Source of the DNA: Parvibaculum sp035325945
GTDB lineage: Bacteria; Pseudomonadota; Alphaproteobacteria; Parvibaculales; Parvibaculaceae
Assembly (NCBI RefSeq): GCF_035325945.1
Contig: NZ_DAOKYX010000008.1
Location: forward strand, 28,587 to 92,586
DNA length: 64,000 nucleotides
Reading direction: 5' to 3'
Shown here: one piece after another, positions 36,369 to 45,116 of the stretch
How the letters are laid out: each line of letters starts with the position of its first letter
How positions within the stretch are numbered: position 1 is the first letter of the stretch
The notes under the pieces: generated by a model
Databases searched by the model: none
What the model saw: only the letters and a program-made list of their open reading frames with translations
What the model was told of the DNA's origin: nothing
Made by a program: the position numbers and the translations under genes

Positions 36369-37009
36369 ACGGCGAATTTCATATCGCATCGCGCGACGTG
36401 CTCATCGTCACCGATGTGCAGAACGATTTCTGCTCGGGCGGCAGGCTCGCCGTTCCTCATGGCGAGGAGATCGTCCCGCTCGTCAATCGCCTCGCGCGGC
36501 ACTTCGAACATGCGATCCTGACGCAGGACTGGCACCCGCCGGGGCATCTGTCCTTCGCCTCGTCGCATCCCGGCCGCGTGGCTTACGACATGATCGAGGC
36601 TGCATATGGCCCGCAGCAATTATGGCCGGACCACTGCGTGCAGGGCACGGCGGGCGCCGAATTTCATCCCGAACTCGACATTCCCCATGCCGAACTCGTG
36701 TTGCGAAAGGGCTATCACCGCACCATCGATTCCTACTCCGCCTTTCGCGAGAACGACCGCAAGACCATGACCGGCCTTGCGAGCTATCTGCGCGAGCGCG
36801 GCCTTTCGCGCGTCTTTATCGTCGGTCTCGCATTCGATTTTTGCGTCCGCTATTCGGCGGAGGATGCGGCGCTGGAAGGCTTCGATGTCGTCGTCATCGA
36901 GGACGGCTGCCGCAGCATCGATGTCGGCGGCTCGGCCGAAGCGACGCGCGCCCGGCTGAAGGCGCTTCGTATCCCCTGCCTCCCCGCCTCGCGCATCATC
37001 GCGCCTTGA
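36365..37009 (+). CDS. pncA: Nicotinamidase
   Basis: A 214-residue amidase turning nicotinamide into nicotinate, the substrate of the preceding gene's product. The catalytic triad is Asp17 (VTDVQNDFC), Lys115 (LRKGYH) and Cys160 (AFDFCVRY). Metal ligands are in QDWHPPGH and WPDHC. It overlaps pncB by four bases. Together they form a two-step NAD salvage operon next to a PRPP synthetase. Confidence 0.95.
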   Translation: MNGEFHIASRDVLIVTDVQNDFCSGGRLAVPHGEEIVPLVNRLARHFEHAILTQDWHPPGHLSFASSHPGRVAYDMIEAAYGPQQLWPDHCVQGTAGAEFHPELDIPHAELVLRKGYHRTIDSYSAFRENDRKTMTGLASYLRERGLSRVFIVGLAFDFCVRYSAEDAALEGFDVVVIEDGCRSIDVGGSAEATRARLKALRIPCLPASRIIAP

Positions 37010-37030
37010 GGGCGAGGCGGCATCACGCTT

Positions 37031-38260
37031 CTATTTCGGGCAGACGCGGGTTGCACTCGCCCCCGTCAATGCCTGCCGGATCGCCTCGCCCATGCGCCGT
37101 GCGCCTTCGGGTTTCAGATGCACGCGGTCCGGCCAGGCGAGCGGCGGCGTGGCCTTCGCCCATTGGTCGATGCCGCAGGGCCTGCCCATGACGCGCGAGG
37201 TATCGAAATAGAATGCGCCCGTCCTCGCCGCGACTTCCCTTTGCGTCTCGCGCAGTCGGTCGAGCTTCGGCGGCACGGTCCAGCCGTCGCCGCATGTGGT
37301 GGCGGCGCCCGTCCCGGCGCGCCGAGCCCCGTCGAAAGCGCCGAGCACCGCTATCGAAGCGCTGGGCACATCTCTCCTTATACGGATAATGAGTTTCTCG
37401 AAGCGGCGCGAATAGGCGTCGAGGTCGAGCGCATCGTTGAAGCCTTCATTGGTGCCATAGCCGAGAATGACGAGATCGGGCGCGAGGCTCGCCATCTGAC
37501 GGCTGAAAATCGCTTCGTCCCAGCGCTCCGTCACGTCGATCGTCGCGCCGCTGATGCCATGGCTGTCGTAGCGGATGCCGGGCCCGTTCCGCAGCAGCGC
37601 CCAACCGAGAAGGTTCACCGGCCCGTCGCCAGCGGGTCTGAGCGTCAGGCGATGGGCCGCCGCGGCGGGCACGCGCAGTTGCACGAGCTCCGGCCGGTCG
37701 GAGCGGGTGACGAGGCGCAAGGGCGCGGCGCCGTCGATTTGCAGGAGAAGCGAGCCTGTCTCCGGGCCGCCGATCGCGTCGATCTCGACCATGGAAAAGT
37801 CACGTTCCGCCTCGATGGTCGTTTCCGCGCGCGAGTCACCGCTCGAAACCCTGTAGCCCTGAAGGCCAAAGAGGCCGTGCGCGGCTCGCCCGAGGCTCGA
37901 GGCGACCTCCCAATCCCCCCGCATCGAAACCTCGTAGCCCTGCGGCGCGTAATAGCGATAGGGAATGCCGGGCGGCAAGCCCCGGCCCGCATCGCCGAAT
38001 TCCGCCGTCCAATGCGCGCGCATCGCGCCCGTCAGATGATCGAGGGCGATGTGGCTGTCGCCGAGATGAAGGATGGCGACGGGCGCAGCCCGCCTGCCCG
38101 CGGCGAGATCGGCGAGCGCGGCGCGGAAATGTTCAAGCCCTTTGGGCGTTTCGGGCGGCGCTTCCGGTGCCGCGCATTTCGGCTCGGCCGCGCAGGCGCC
38201 GATAAGGCCGACGAGAGCAAGAATGGCGGCTCGCAATCCGCGACGACCGCCCGCCCTCAT
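37031..38260 (-). CDS. SGNH/GDSL hydrolase-like lipoprotein
   Basis: A 409-residue protein with a probable lipoprotein signal (ALVGLIGAC, Cys23), so membrane-anchored in the periplasm. SGNH blocks are visible: LHLGDSHIALDHL (Ser with Asp-Ser-His), the Gly and Asn blocks in ILGYGTNEGFND, and the C-terminal WPDRVHLKPEGARRM with Asp and His. Between them lies an insert of about 150 residues that may be a jelly-roll domain. It overlaps the preceding DUF459 gene by four bases. A role in acetyl transfer or removal on a glycan is inferred from family and the MBOAT gene. Confidence 0.83.
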   Translation of the reverse strand: MRAGGRRGLRAAILALVGLIGACAAEPKCAAPEAPPETPKGLEHFRAALADLAAGRRAAPVAILHLGDSHIALDHLTGAMRAHWTAEFGDAGRGLPPGIPYRYYAPQGYEVSMRGDWEVASSLGRAAHGLFGLQGYRVSSGDSRAETTIEAERDFSMVEIDAIGGPETGSLLLQIDGAAPLRLVTRSDRPELVQLRVPAAAAHRLTLRPAGDGPVNLLGWALLRNGPGIRYDSHGISGATIDVTERWDEAIFSRQMASLAPDLVILGYGTNEGFNDALDLDAYSRRFEKLIIRIRRDVPSASIAVLGAFDGARRAGTGAATTCGDGWTVPPKLDRLRETQREVAARTGAFYFDTSRVMGRPCGIDQWAKATPPLAWPDRVHLKPEGARRMGEAIRQALTGASATRVCPK

Positions 38261-39303
38261 TTGACGTCCGCTCCCTTCCAGCGCCAGTCGTCGCTGCGGC
38301 CGGCGCGGATGTCCGCAACATCATAGACCTGGCGCTTGAGCCCGATGGCGGCCACCGAGGGGCCGGCAGCCGCTCCGTCCTTCACGGCCGCAGGCTGAGC
38401 CGCAAGCGCCCTGTCCGCGCCCGCTCCTGCCGCCACCGCTCCCGCATCGACATCGGCGAGGATGACGCCGCCGATCTTCCGCGCGAGAAGCTCGTAGCCC
38501 GCCATGGTGAAGTGGATGCCGTCTTCCGAGCGCAGAAGCCGCTTCTTGCCCGCACCATCGAGACCATAGGCCTGATACTTGCCGTCCTCATCCGCCGCCA
38601 CCTCATGCGTCGGAATGAAGGTGATGCCGTTCGCTTCCGCGCGTGCCTCGAAAATCCCGGAGAAGGTTTCCATGTCGCGCTCGAAGCCTGCGCTGCGCAT
38701 GACCGGCAGGCCGACCCAATAGATGCGCGCCCCCGCCTCCTTCAGCGTCTGCGTGAAATCATCAACGCGGGTATCGTAGATCTCGCGCCATTTCGGCTCG
38801 AAGAGCGCATGGCGCGCGCCCTCCTGCACGATGGTCTGCCTGTCGTTCGTTCCCATGACGATGACGGCGATGTCGATGGACGTGTCGGCCGCCGCCTCGC
38901 GCACGGCCTCGTTCCAGTCGAAATAGTCGCGCCTCACAAGGCCCGTCGCCACGCGCGACTTGCGAATGACCGTGAAGCGCTTGTCCTTGTGCAGAACGTG
39001 ATAGAGCCCCGCCCAGACGCCATCGCCGAGCGAGTCGCCGAATACGACGACATTGTAGTGAGCCTGCTGCCTTGGTCCCGATGCCGTGGCCGCAGGCAGG
39101 GCGGGATTTGCGAGCGCCACATTCGTCACCGGCTCCTGCCGCGTGACAGGCGGCGTGATCGCAAGCGGCTCGGCCAGCACCGGGAGGCCGAAGCCGAGCA
39201 GAGCACCAAGCGCCAGCGCGCCCGGCAGCCGCGCCCACCACGCTCGGTATCGTCCGGCAGCTCGCCCCACCCCAAAACCCCGTAAATTCAGCCATCGCCC
39301 CAA
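38257..39303 (-). CDS. DUF459/SGNH-family exported protein
   Basis: A 348-residue protein with one N-terminal hydrophobic segment (about 26-44), then a Pro-rich linker and an SGNH domain: VVVFGDSLGDGVWAGL (nucleophile Ser), IVMGTNDRQTI (Asn block) and DGIHFTMAGYELLARKIG (Asp-His). Alphaproteobacterial DUF459 proteins of this kind accompany MBOAT acyltransferases. The start is uncertain: a TTG at 39303 or a GTG at 39270, neither with a good ribosome site. The C-terminal 60 residues are low-complexity Ala-Gly-Val. Coupled to the downstream lipoprotein gene by a 4-base overlap. Confidence 0.83.
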   Translation of the reverse strand: MGRWLNLRGFGVGRAAGRYRAWWARLPGALALGALLGFGLPVLAEPLAITPPVTRQEPVTNVALANPALPAATASGPRQQAHYNVVVFGDSLGDGVWAGLYHVLHKDKRFTVIRKSRVATGLVRRDYFDWNEAVREAAADTSIDIAVIVMGTNDRQTIVQEGARHALFEPKWREIYDTRVDDFTQTLKEAGARIYWVGLPVMRSAGFERDMETFSGIFEARAEANGITFIPTHEVAADEDGKYQAYGLDGAGKKRLLRSEDGIHFTMAGYELLARKIGGVILADVDAGAVAAGAGADRALAAQPAAVKDGAAAGPSVAAIGLKRQVYDVADIRAGRSDDWRWKGADVK

Positions 39304-39360
39304 ATTGGCACAAGGCGAACTTAGCCGAGGCGCGGGCGCCCATGAAGGGGAAAAATCCGC

Positions 39361-40785
39361 TCAGGCGGCGTGGCGCAGAAGCTCGGACACGACCCGCTCC
39401 AGATCCTTCAGCGAGGCGCAGGTCTTGGCCGTGTCGCAATAGGGCTGCAGGCGGCGCATCTCGCTGTCGCCGGAATTCCACATGCTTCTGGGCTCGGGAT
39501 TGAGCCAGATGACGCGCCGCGCCCGGGCATGGATTTTCTTCAGAATGTCGCCGCGCGGATTGCCGTAGTTCGAGCGCGCATCGCCCAGAATGAGCACGGT
39601 CGTCCTGTGATCGACATCGTCGAGCGCCAGCCGCTCGAAATCGACGAAAGCCTGCCCGTAATCGGTCGAGCCGCCGCCATGCTCCCTCAGAACCCTGACG
39701 ATCGCGTCCTCGATCTTGCGTTCATTGTCGAAGAGTTCGGTCGTCTCGCCCAGTTGCCCTGAGAAAGCGAAGGAGCGCACACGCGGAAGAACCTCCTGAA
39801 GGCTGTAGAGAAACATGAGCAGGAACCGCGCGACCTGCGCCACCGAGCCCGACACGTCGCAGATCGCCATGACCTTCGGCCGATCCACCTTCTTCTGCTT
39901 CCAGACAGTCTGGAACAGCAGCCCGTCAAACTCGACATTGGCGCGGATCGTGCGGCGGACATCGAGCTGGCCGCGCTGCTCGACCTTCTTGCGGCGCGAA
40001 TGCAGCGCGATCAGCCGCTTCGCCATCTTTCGCACCAGCTCGCGCATGATCTTCATGTCGCGCCCGTCGATATTGCCGAGCCGCACCTGGCTCAGCACTT
40101 CCTCGCGAAGCTGCCTTCCCGCATTGGCGGTGAAGATTTCGAGCTGCTTCTCGGCATAGTCGCGCACCTGCTCGCGCAACTCGTCGCGGAGCTGCCGCAG
40201 CCGCTCGGCGCTCGCCGGGTCCGCGCTCTCGCGCCGCTCGATCTCGTCATTGAGCCCGTCGAGCCCCATGATCTCCATCATCCGCCGCACATACATGCCG
40301 CGCTGCGTGAAGAGCCGGATACGATTGAGCTGCGCCTGCCGCGCGGCCTCGGCCAGCGCCATCTGCAACGCCGCCTGGTCGCCGCTTTCGAGCATCTCGA
40401 CAAGGTTCTGCGGCATCTGGCCGCCGGAGGGCTCGCCCTCGCTGCCCCCGCCGCCCGCGCCTGGCATACCGCCCGACTGGCTCTGCGCTTCGCCCTCCGA
40501 AGGCTCGCCATCACCGCCCTCGCCGTCGCTTTCCTCCACCTCGCCGCCATCCGCGCGGCGCGACTTGAACTGATCGAAGGCGAAGAAGCGGTCGAAGGTT
40601 TCGCGGAAGGCGTCCTTCTCGTCCTCGCTCTTGGCGAGCACCTGCGAGAGCGCGTCGCGCAGCACTTCGCGCTCGTCGAGCCCGACCATGTCGACGACAT
40701 TGCCCGCGTCGATCGACTCCGAGGTCGAGACGCGTACATCGGCCGCACGCAGCGCGCGGATGAAATCGCCGAGAACCTCAGTCAT
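39361..40785 (-). CDS. VWA-domain protein (CoxE-like)
   Basis: A 474-residue cytoplasmic protein. An N-terminal helical domain (1-75) is followed by an acidic, Gly/Ser-rich linker (about 78-122), a long helical part, and a C-terminal von Willebrand A domain whose metal-ion-dependent adhesion site starts with DVSGS near residue 312. Later elements are GGGSTDYGQAF and LILGDARSN. It belongs to the CoxE-like group (COG3552) that works with MoxR ATPases in maturing metalloenzymes or other complexes. It lies 17 bp after moxR. The client is not apparent nearby. Confidence 0.9.
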   Translation of the reverse strand: MTEVLGDFIRALRAADVRVSTSESIDAGNVVDMVGLDEREVLRDALSQVLAKSEDEKDAFRETFDRFFAFDQFKSRRADGGEVEESDGEGGDGEPSEGEAQSQSGGMPGAGGGGSEGEPSGGQMPQNLVEMLESGDQAALQMALAEAARQAQLNRIRLFTQRGMYVRRMMEIMGLDGLNDEIERRESADPASAERLRQLRDELREQVRDYAEKQLEIFTANAGRQLREEVLSQVRLGNIDGRDMKIMRELVRKMAKRLIALHSRRKKVEQRGQLDVRRTIRANVEFDGLLFQTVWKQKKVDRPKVMAICDVSGSVAQVARFLLMFLYSLQEVLPRVRSFAFSGQLGETTELFDNERKIEDAIVRVLREHGGGSTDYGQAFVDFERLALDDVDHRTTVLILGDARSNYGNPRGDILKKIHARARRVIWLNPEPRSMWNSGDSEMRRLQPYCDTAKTCASLKDLERVVSELLRHAA

Positions 40786-40802
40786 GGCGGCGCCCGCTCA
40801 TG

Positions 40803-41765
40803 CTACCTCACGGCCTCCAGCGCCTTCGTCGTCAGCGCATTGATCTCGGCATCGACATTGTCGATGTCGTCCTGGAACTTCAGCAGCACGTTGAGCGTGT
40901 TGCGGACAAGCTCGGCGTCGAGTTCGCGCGCGTGAAGCAGAACCAGCGTGCGCGCCCAGTCGATCGTCTCGCTCACCGCCGGCAGCTTCTTGAGGTCGAG
41001 CGTGCGCAGCCCCTGCACGAAGGCGACGAGCTGCGTGCGCAGCCTTTCCTCCAGCTCCGGCACGCGCGCGCGGATGATCCGCTGCTCGAGCGCCGTGTCC
41101 GGGAACGGAATGTAGAGATGCAGACAGCGGCGCTTCAGCGCATCGCCGATCTCGCGCGTATTGTTCGAGGTGAGGAAGACGATCGGTGTCGCCTTCGCCT
41201 TCACCGTTCCGAGTTCCGGGATCGAGATCTGGTAGTCGGAGAGAAGCTCCAGAAGGAACGCCTCGAACTCGTCATCCGACTTGTCGAGTTCGTCGATGAG
41301 GAGCACCGCGCCCTCCGGCTGCCACAGCGCCTTGAGGAGCGGACGCGGCTCGAGGAATTCCTCGTTGAAGAATGTGTCGTCGAACTCGTGCAGCCGCGCG
41401 ATGGATTCCTTGAGGCCCTTCGCACCTTCCATCACATCGCCGAGCTTCTCCTTCAGCACCTGCGTGTAGAGAAGCTGCTTGCCGTATTTCCACTCGTAAA
41501 GCGCCTTGGCTTCGTCGAGGCCTTCATAACACTGAAGCCGGATGAGCGGCTTGCCGAGAAGCTCCGCTGTCGCCTTGGCAAGCTCGGTCTTGCCGACGCC
41601 GGGAGGGCCCTCGACGAGAAGCGGTTTCTGCAGCCGCCCGGCGAGGAAGATCGACGTTGCGATATGCTGGTTGCAGATATAGCCGCTTCGCTCGAAGCCC
41701 TGCTGAATGGCTGAAATGGCGCTGGGCGCATCCGCCCCGTTCAACGCTGGATTTACCTTGTTCAA
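40803..41765 (-). CDS. MoxR-family AAA+ ATPase
   Basis: A 320-residue chaperone-like ATPase. Walker A is VEGPPGVGKTEL near residue 52, Walker B is VLLIDELDKSDDEFE, sensor 1 is IVFLTSNNTREI, and the arginine-finger region DALKRRCLHLYIPFP is intact. The family remodels protein complexes with a VWA partner, here the next gene. The start is unclear: a TTG at 41765 or at 41744, the latter behind AAGG. Divergent from the beta-oxidation gene across about 130 bp. Confidence 0.92.
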   Translation of the reverse strand: MNKVNPALNGADAPSAISAIQQGFERSGYICNQHIATSIFLAGRLQKPLLVEGPPGVGKTELAKATAELLGKPLIRLQCYEGLDEAKALYEWKYGKQLLYTQVLKEKLGDVMEGAKGLKESIARLHEFDDTFFNEEFLEPRPLLKALWQPEGAVLLIDELDKSDDEFEAFLLELLSDYQISIPELGTVKAKATPIVFLTSNNTREIGDALKRRCLHLYIPFPDTALEQRIIRARVPELEERLRTQLVAFVQGLRTLDLKKLPAVSETIDWARTLVLLHARELDAELVRNTLNVLLKFQDDIDNVDAEINALTTKALEAVR

Positions 41766-41895
41766 TTCTGTTCGAGAGGCGCGGGATGCGCCCCCCTCCC
41801 TGCTTTATCTGGTTCCGTTTGGGCTATAGGGTAACACGCCCCGAAATTTGGCAAGCAGAAACAACCATCGGAAACGACCAAGGGAGATCAAGACC

Positions 41896-43974
41896 ATGGC
41901 TGCCATCAACGAAGTCGGCGACCTGACCATCGAAGGAGATGTCGGTGTTCTGACGCTGAACTCGCCGCCGGTGAACGCGCTTTCGGCGCCCGTGCGCGCA
42001 GCCATCAATGACGGCATCAGGCAGGCGATCGACAACCCCGCCGTCAAGGCGATCGTGCTCATCTGCGACGGCAAGACCTTCATCGCCGGCGCCGATATCA
42101 CCGAGTTCGGCAAGGCGCCCTCGGGTCCGAGCCTCTTCGATGCCCAGGCCATGATCGAGAACGCGCCCAAGCCCGTCATCGCCGCGATCCACGGCACCGC
42201 GCTCGGCGGCGGCCTCGAGGTTGCGCTCACCTGCCATTACCGCGTCGCGGTCCCTTCCGCGAAATGCGGTCTCCCCGAAGTCAATCTCGGCCTCCTGCCC
42301 GGCGCGGGCGGCACGCAGCGCCTGCCGCGCATCGTCGGCCCTGAAAAGGCGCTCGAAATGGTGACCGCCGGCACCCATGTCGGCGCCAAGGCGTGCAAGG
42401 AAATGGGCCTCGTCGACGAGCTTGCCGAGGAAGGCAAGCTGCGCGAAGGAGCCATCGCCTTCGCCCGCAAGATCGTCACGGAGAACCGTCCGCTGAAGAA
42501 GGTGCGCGACCTCAACGAGAAGGTCGAGGCGGCGCGCGGCCATCCGGAAATCTTCGCCAATTTCCGTAAGGCCAATGCCCGCAAGTTCCGCGGCTTCCTC
42601 GCGCCGGAATACAACATCCAGTGCATCGAGGCGGCCGTGAACCTTCCCTTCGACGAGGGCATCAAGGTCGAGCAGAAGCTCTTCCGCGAACTCGTCACCG
42701 GCACCCAGTCGGCCGCGCAGCGCCATGTCTTCTTCGCCGAGCGTCAGGTCTGGAAGCTGCCGGACGTGCCCGCCGACACGCCCATCATCCCCGTCAACAA
42801 GGTCGGCATCATCGGCGCCGGCACGATGGGCGGCGGCATCGCCATGAACTTCCTCAATGCAGGCATGCCCGTCACCATCGTGGAGACGAAGCAGGATGCC
42901 CTCGACCGCGGCCTCGCGACCATTCGCAAGAACTATGAGAACACCGCGAAGAAGGGCCGCATGACCATGGAGGACGTCGAGAAGCGCATGTCCCTCCTCA
43001 AGGGCACGCTCGCGCTCGAAGACCTCGCCGACATGGACCTCGTCATCGAAGCCGTGTTCGAGAACATGGACATCAAGAAGGACGTGTTCGGCAAGCTCGA
43101 CAAGATCGTCAAGCAGGGCGCGATCCTCGCCACCAACACCTCGGCGCTCAACATCGACGAGATCGCGACGGCGGTGAAGCGCCCCGAAGCTGTGATCGGC
43201 CTGCACTTCTTCTCGCCGGCCAACGTCATGCGCCTCCTCGAAGTCGTGCGCGCCGACAAGACCTCCAAGTCCGTCATCGCCACCTCGATGCAGATCGCGA
43301 AGAAGATCGGCAAGATCGCCGCGCTTGTCGGCGTCTGCCCCGGCTTCGTCGGCAACCGCATCCTCGCCCAGCGCCAGCGCGAGGCGAACAAGCTCATCCT
43401 CGAAGGCGCGATGCCGTGGGATGTCGATCGCGTCCTCTACGATTTCGGCCTGCCCATGGGCCCCTTCGCCATGTCCGACCTCGCCGGCCTCGATATCGGC
43501 TGGTCGAAGGAGAAGTCGAAGGGCGAGACGATCCGCGACGTGCTCTGCGAGATGGATCGCCGCGGCCAGAAGACGGGCGCGGGCTTCTACGACTATGACG
43601 AGAACCGCAACGCGAAGCCCTCGCCCATCGTCGAGAAGATCATCCTCGACTTCGCCGCGAAGAAGGGCATCAACCGCCGCCAGATTTCCGATCAGGAAAT
43701 TCTGGAGCGCTGCGTCTATCCGATGATCAATGAGGGCGCGAAGATCCTCGAGGAAGGCAAGGCCATCCGCGCCTCCGACATCGACATCGTCTGGATCAAC
43801 GGCTACGGCTTCCCCGTCTATCGCGGCGGCCCGATGTTCTATGGCGACACGGTCGGCCTCGACAAGGTGCTGGCCAAGATGAAGGAGTTCCAGGCGCAGA
43901 TGGGCGACGACTTCAAGCCCTCAGCGCTTCTGGAAAAACTTGTCGCCGAAGGCAAGAAATTCCAGAGCCTTTGA
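41896..43974 (+). CDS. Enoyl-CoA hydratase / 3-hydroxyacyl-CoA dehydrogenase (FadB/FadJ type)
   Basis: A 692-residue bifunctional beta-oxidation enzyme. The N-terminal hydratase domain has GADITEF, the oxyanion and Glu108 in GTALGGGLEVAL, and Glu128 in GLPEVNLGLLPGAGG, spaced like Glu119/Glu139 of E. coli FadB. The dehydrogenase part has the NAD site GIIGAGTMGGGIAMNF, ATNTSALNIDEIA, GLHFFSPANVM with the catalytic His, and a C-terminal domain. The ATG at 41896 follows AAGGGAG. Thiolase is not in the window. It heads a likely operon with the next two genes. Confidence 0.94.
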   Translation: MAAINEVGDLTIEGDVGVLTLNSPPVNALSAPVRAAINDGIRQAIDNPAVKAIVLICDGKTFIAGADITEFGKAPSGPSLFDAQAMIENAPKPVIAAIHGTALGGGLEVALTCHYRVAVPSAKCGLPEVNLGLLPGAGGTQRLPRIVGPEKALEMVTAGTHVGAKACKEMGLVDELAEEGKLREGAIAFARKIVTENRPLKKVRDLNEKVEAARGHPEIFANFRKANARKFRGFLAPEYNIQCIEAAVNLPFDEGIKVEQKLFRELVTGTQSAAQRHVFFAERQVWKLPDVPADTPIIPVNKVGIIGAGTMGGGIAMNFLNAGMPVTIVETKQDALDRGLATIRKNYENTAKKGRMTMEDVEKRMSLLKGTLALEDLADMDLVIEAVFENMDIKKDVFGKLDKIVKQGAILATNTSALNIDEIATAVKRPEAVIGLHFFSPANVMRLLEVVRADKTSKSVIATSMQIAKKIGKIAALVGVCPGFVGNRILAQRQREANKLILEGAMPWDVDRVLYDFGLPMGPFAMSDLAGLDIGWSKEKSKGETIRDVLCEMDRRGQKTGAGFYDYDENRNAKPSPIVEKIILDFAAKKGINRRQISDQEILERCVYPMINEGAKILEEGKAIRASDIDIVWINGYGFPVYRGGPMFYGDTVGLDKVLAKMKEFQAQMGDDFKPSALLEKLVAEGKKFQSL

Positions 43975-43990
43975 GCGAAATGAAAATGAC

Positions 43991-44010
43991 GGGGCGGCGA
44001 AAGCCGCCCC
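43991..44010 (+). promoter_or_regulatory. Intercistronic hairpin after the beta-oxidation gene
   Basis: GGGGCGGC-GAAA-GCCGCCCC, a perfect 8-bp stem with a GAAA loop, 17 bp after the stop. No T run follows, so it is more likely an mRNA stabiliser or attenuator than a full terminator. The next gene's ribosome site lies just downstream. Confidence 0.55.
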
Positions 44011-44030
44011 GCCCGCTTTGGGAGGAAGCG

Positions 44031-44399
44031 ATGAAGAGCAATGAAGATCTCGTCCGCGCCTTTGTGGACACCTGGCCGAGCCTCGATGTGGAGAAGATCG
44101 TCGGCTATTTCGCCGAGGATGGCATCTATCACAACATGATGATCGACCCTGTCGCGGGCCACGCGGCGCTTCGCGGCTTCATCGGCGCTTTCCTCAAGGG
44201 CTGGAGCGATGTCGAGTGGGATCTGCTCAACGTCGCCTCGGCCGGCAATCTCGTCTTCGCCGAACGCCTCGATCGCTTCAAGGTCGGCGGCAAGCCGGTC
44301 GCGCTTCCCTGCTGCGGCGTCTTCGAGATCGAGAACGGAAAGATCAAGGCGTGGCGCGACTATTTCGACATGGGCACCTATATGAAGGCTCTGGCCTGA
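44031..44399 (+). CDS. SnoaL-like / limonene-1,2-epoxide-hydrolase-like protein
   Basis: A 122-residue cystatin-like alpha+beta barrel protein. The pattern LVRAFVDTWPSLDVEKIVGYFAEDGIYHNM, then ERLDRFKVGGKPVALPCCGVFEIENGKIKAWRDYFD, matches the limonene-epoxide-hydrolase/SnoaL family, with Arg-Asp residues in WRDYFD. GGGAGGAAGCG fixes the ATG at 44031. The in-frame start at 43971 overlaps the preceding gene and is unlikely. It may hydrate an epoxide or act on a CoA or polyketide-like intermediate. Substrate unknown. Confidence 0.82.
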   Translation: MKSNEDLVRAFVDTWPSLDVEKIVGYFAEDGIYHNMMIDPVAGHAALRGFIGAFLKGWSDVEWDLLNVASAGNLVFAERLDRFKVGGKPVALPCCGVFEIENGKIKAWRDYFDMGTYMKALA

Positions 44400-44420
44400 A
44401 CGGCAAGGAGAGGCATCGCC

Positions 44421-45116
44421 ATGACCATCCGTCTCCATGAACTTGTCACCGGCGACAATCGCGCGCTGAGCCCCTTCGTCTGGCGCATCAAATATGCGCT
44501 GGCGCATAAGGGCCTCGCCTATGAAACGGCGCCTGTGGGCTTCCTCGACATTCCGAAGCTCTGCGGCGGCAAGTTCAGGACCGTTCCTATCATCGAGGAT
44601 GGCGACGCCAGCGTTTGCGACAGCTGGGCGATCGCCGACTATCTCGACAAGACCTATCCCGAGCGGCCGCTTTTCTCCTCGCCGCAGGAACGCGCCATGG
44701 TGAAGTTCTTCGACGGCTGGTTCGGCCTTGAAGTGATGAACCGCATGTTCGGCATTTGCGTCCTCGACATTCACAATCATGCGCGCGCCGAGGATCGCCC
44801 CTATTTCCGCGAGAGCCGCGAGAAGCGCCTTGGCGGAAAGACGCTCGAAGAATTCGTCGATGGCCGCGAGCAGCGCCTGCCAGAGCTTCGTCATGCGCTG
44901 CGCCCGATGCGGGCGGCGCTCGCCACCGCGCCTTTCCTTGGCGGCGAGCAACCCAACTATGCCGATTATATCGCGCTTGGCGGCTTCCTCTGGGCGGGCG
45001 CGATCTGCACCCTGCCCATGCTGGAAAAAAGCGACCCGCTGAACGACTGGATCAAGCGCGGCTTCGATCTTTATGGCGGCATCGGCCATGTGCCGCTCTA
45101 CCCGCTCGCGGCCTGA
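44421..45116 (+). CDS. Glutathione S-transferase family protein
   Basis: A 231-residue GST. The thioredoxin-like N-domain has SPFVWRIKYALAHKGLAYE with a Ser in the position of the catalytic residue, KFRTVPIIEDGDASVCDSWAIADYL covering the cis-Pro and the glutathione-binding Asp-Ser, and an all-helical C-domain. The class resembles the LigE/LigF beta-etherase-like GSTs. It follows the SnoaL-like gene by 21 bp. Its last 19 bases overlap the tail of the opposite-strand phage-like gene. Confidence 0.9.
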   Translation: MTIRLHELVTGDNRALSPFVWRIKYALAHKGLAYETAPVGFLDIPKLCGGKFRTVPIIEDGDASVCDSWAIADYLDKTYPERPLFSSPQERAMVKFFDGWFGLEVMNRMFGICVLDIHNHARAEDRPYFRESREKRLGGKTLEEFVDGREQRLPELRHALRPMRAALATAPFLGGEQPNYADYIALGGFLWAGAICTLPMLEKSDPLNDWIKRGFDLYGGIGHVPLYPLAA

